From Methylobacterium sp. (GTDB lineage: Bacteria; Pseudomonadota; Alphaproteobacteria; Rhizobiales; Beijerinckiaceae), in assembly GCA_020252865.1 (NCBI GenBank), contig JADCCH010000384.1, positions 1 to 6,316 of the forward strand: a stretch of 6,316 bases of DNA, read 5' to 3'. A model generated the notes under the pieces. That model saw only the letters and a list, made by a program, of their open reading frames with translations, was not told the DNA's origin and ran no database searches. Positions 6,202 to 6,316 of this stretch are shown piece after piece. The translations under genes were made by a program, and so were the position numbers. Position 1 is the stretch's first letter. Every line of letters begins with the position of its first letter.

Positions 6202-6316
6202 AGTCACAGGTGCGTTTGCGCTGGCGCTGATGCTGGCAGCCCCGGTTTCCGCCGCGCCCATCGCGCGCATCAGCGCGGTGGTGGAAAGCGGTGTTTCGCC
6301 CGCAGGCATGGTGCGG
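6173..6316 (+). CDS. Exported protein of unknown function, N-terminal part (cut by window edge)
   Basis: The frame opens at ATG 6173 and runs without a stop to the right edge, giving 48 residues. It overlaps the last 29 nt of greA in another frame. The N-terminus reads as a classical Sec signal peptide: a basic n-region (MKWSRSSPSAK), a hydrophobic core ([15 protein letters not shown], residues 11-25) and a small-residue cleavage site at VSA-AP, most likely after A27. The visible mature part ([18 protein letters not shown]) matches no family I recognise, so the periplasmic or outer-membrane role is open. GGAGG lies 8 nt before the ATG. The overlap suggests co-translation with greA, and possibly with carB. 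The main doubt is that only 48 codons are visible; an internal ATG (residue 20) would break the signal peptide and is a poorer choice. Confidence 0.65.
   Translation, partial: MKWSRSPSAKVTGAFALALMLAAPVSAAPIARISAVVESGVSPAGMVR

Overview
This is a GC-rich bacterial window (about 60-65 % GC by eye) carrying mostly conserved core genes, probably from an alphaproteobacterium. Three things point there: a CarB longer than the enterobacterial protein because of internal insertions, carB followed by greA on the same strand, and the sequences of the LemA/M48 pair. The family-level placement is open.

Layout. The left third is a minus-strand cluster read from about 1820 down to 1: lemA (membrane-anchored LemA protein), a membrane zinc metalloprotease of family M48 starting 4 nt after the lemA stop, and the first 60 codons of a GtrA-family membrane protein that runs off the left edge. 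The junction between the protease and gtrA holds an 18-bp direct repeat and an 8-codon mini-ORF, giving two ATGA stop/start overlaps in series. A 263-bp divergent intergenic region (1821-2083) then separates lemA from carB. It contains plausible but unproven promoter elements for both directions and a long imperfect hairpin in the carB leader. The plus strand continues with carB (1178 aa, large subunit of carbamoyl-phosphate synthetase), a 107-bp gap with an unusual A/T-rich patch, and greA (157 aa, transcript cleavage factor). At the right edge is the start of a gene for an exported protein. Its ATG lies inside the 3' end of greA and is preceded by a GGAGG ribosome binding site.

How the genes work together. 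LemA and M48 proteases often occur as neighbours and are probably an envelope-related pair; GtrA would be a third membrane protein in that transcript. carB supplies carbamoyl phosphate for pyrimidine and arginine synthesis and needs CarA, which is not in the window; the gene directly upstream is the divergent lemA. greA rescues backtracked RNA polymerase, and its link to carB is one of gene order rather than pathway. I see no mobile element, CRISPR array, tRNA, rRNA or defence system. The points worth a second look are the duplicated start/stop junction, the carB leader structure, the CarB insertions and the hidden start inside greA.
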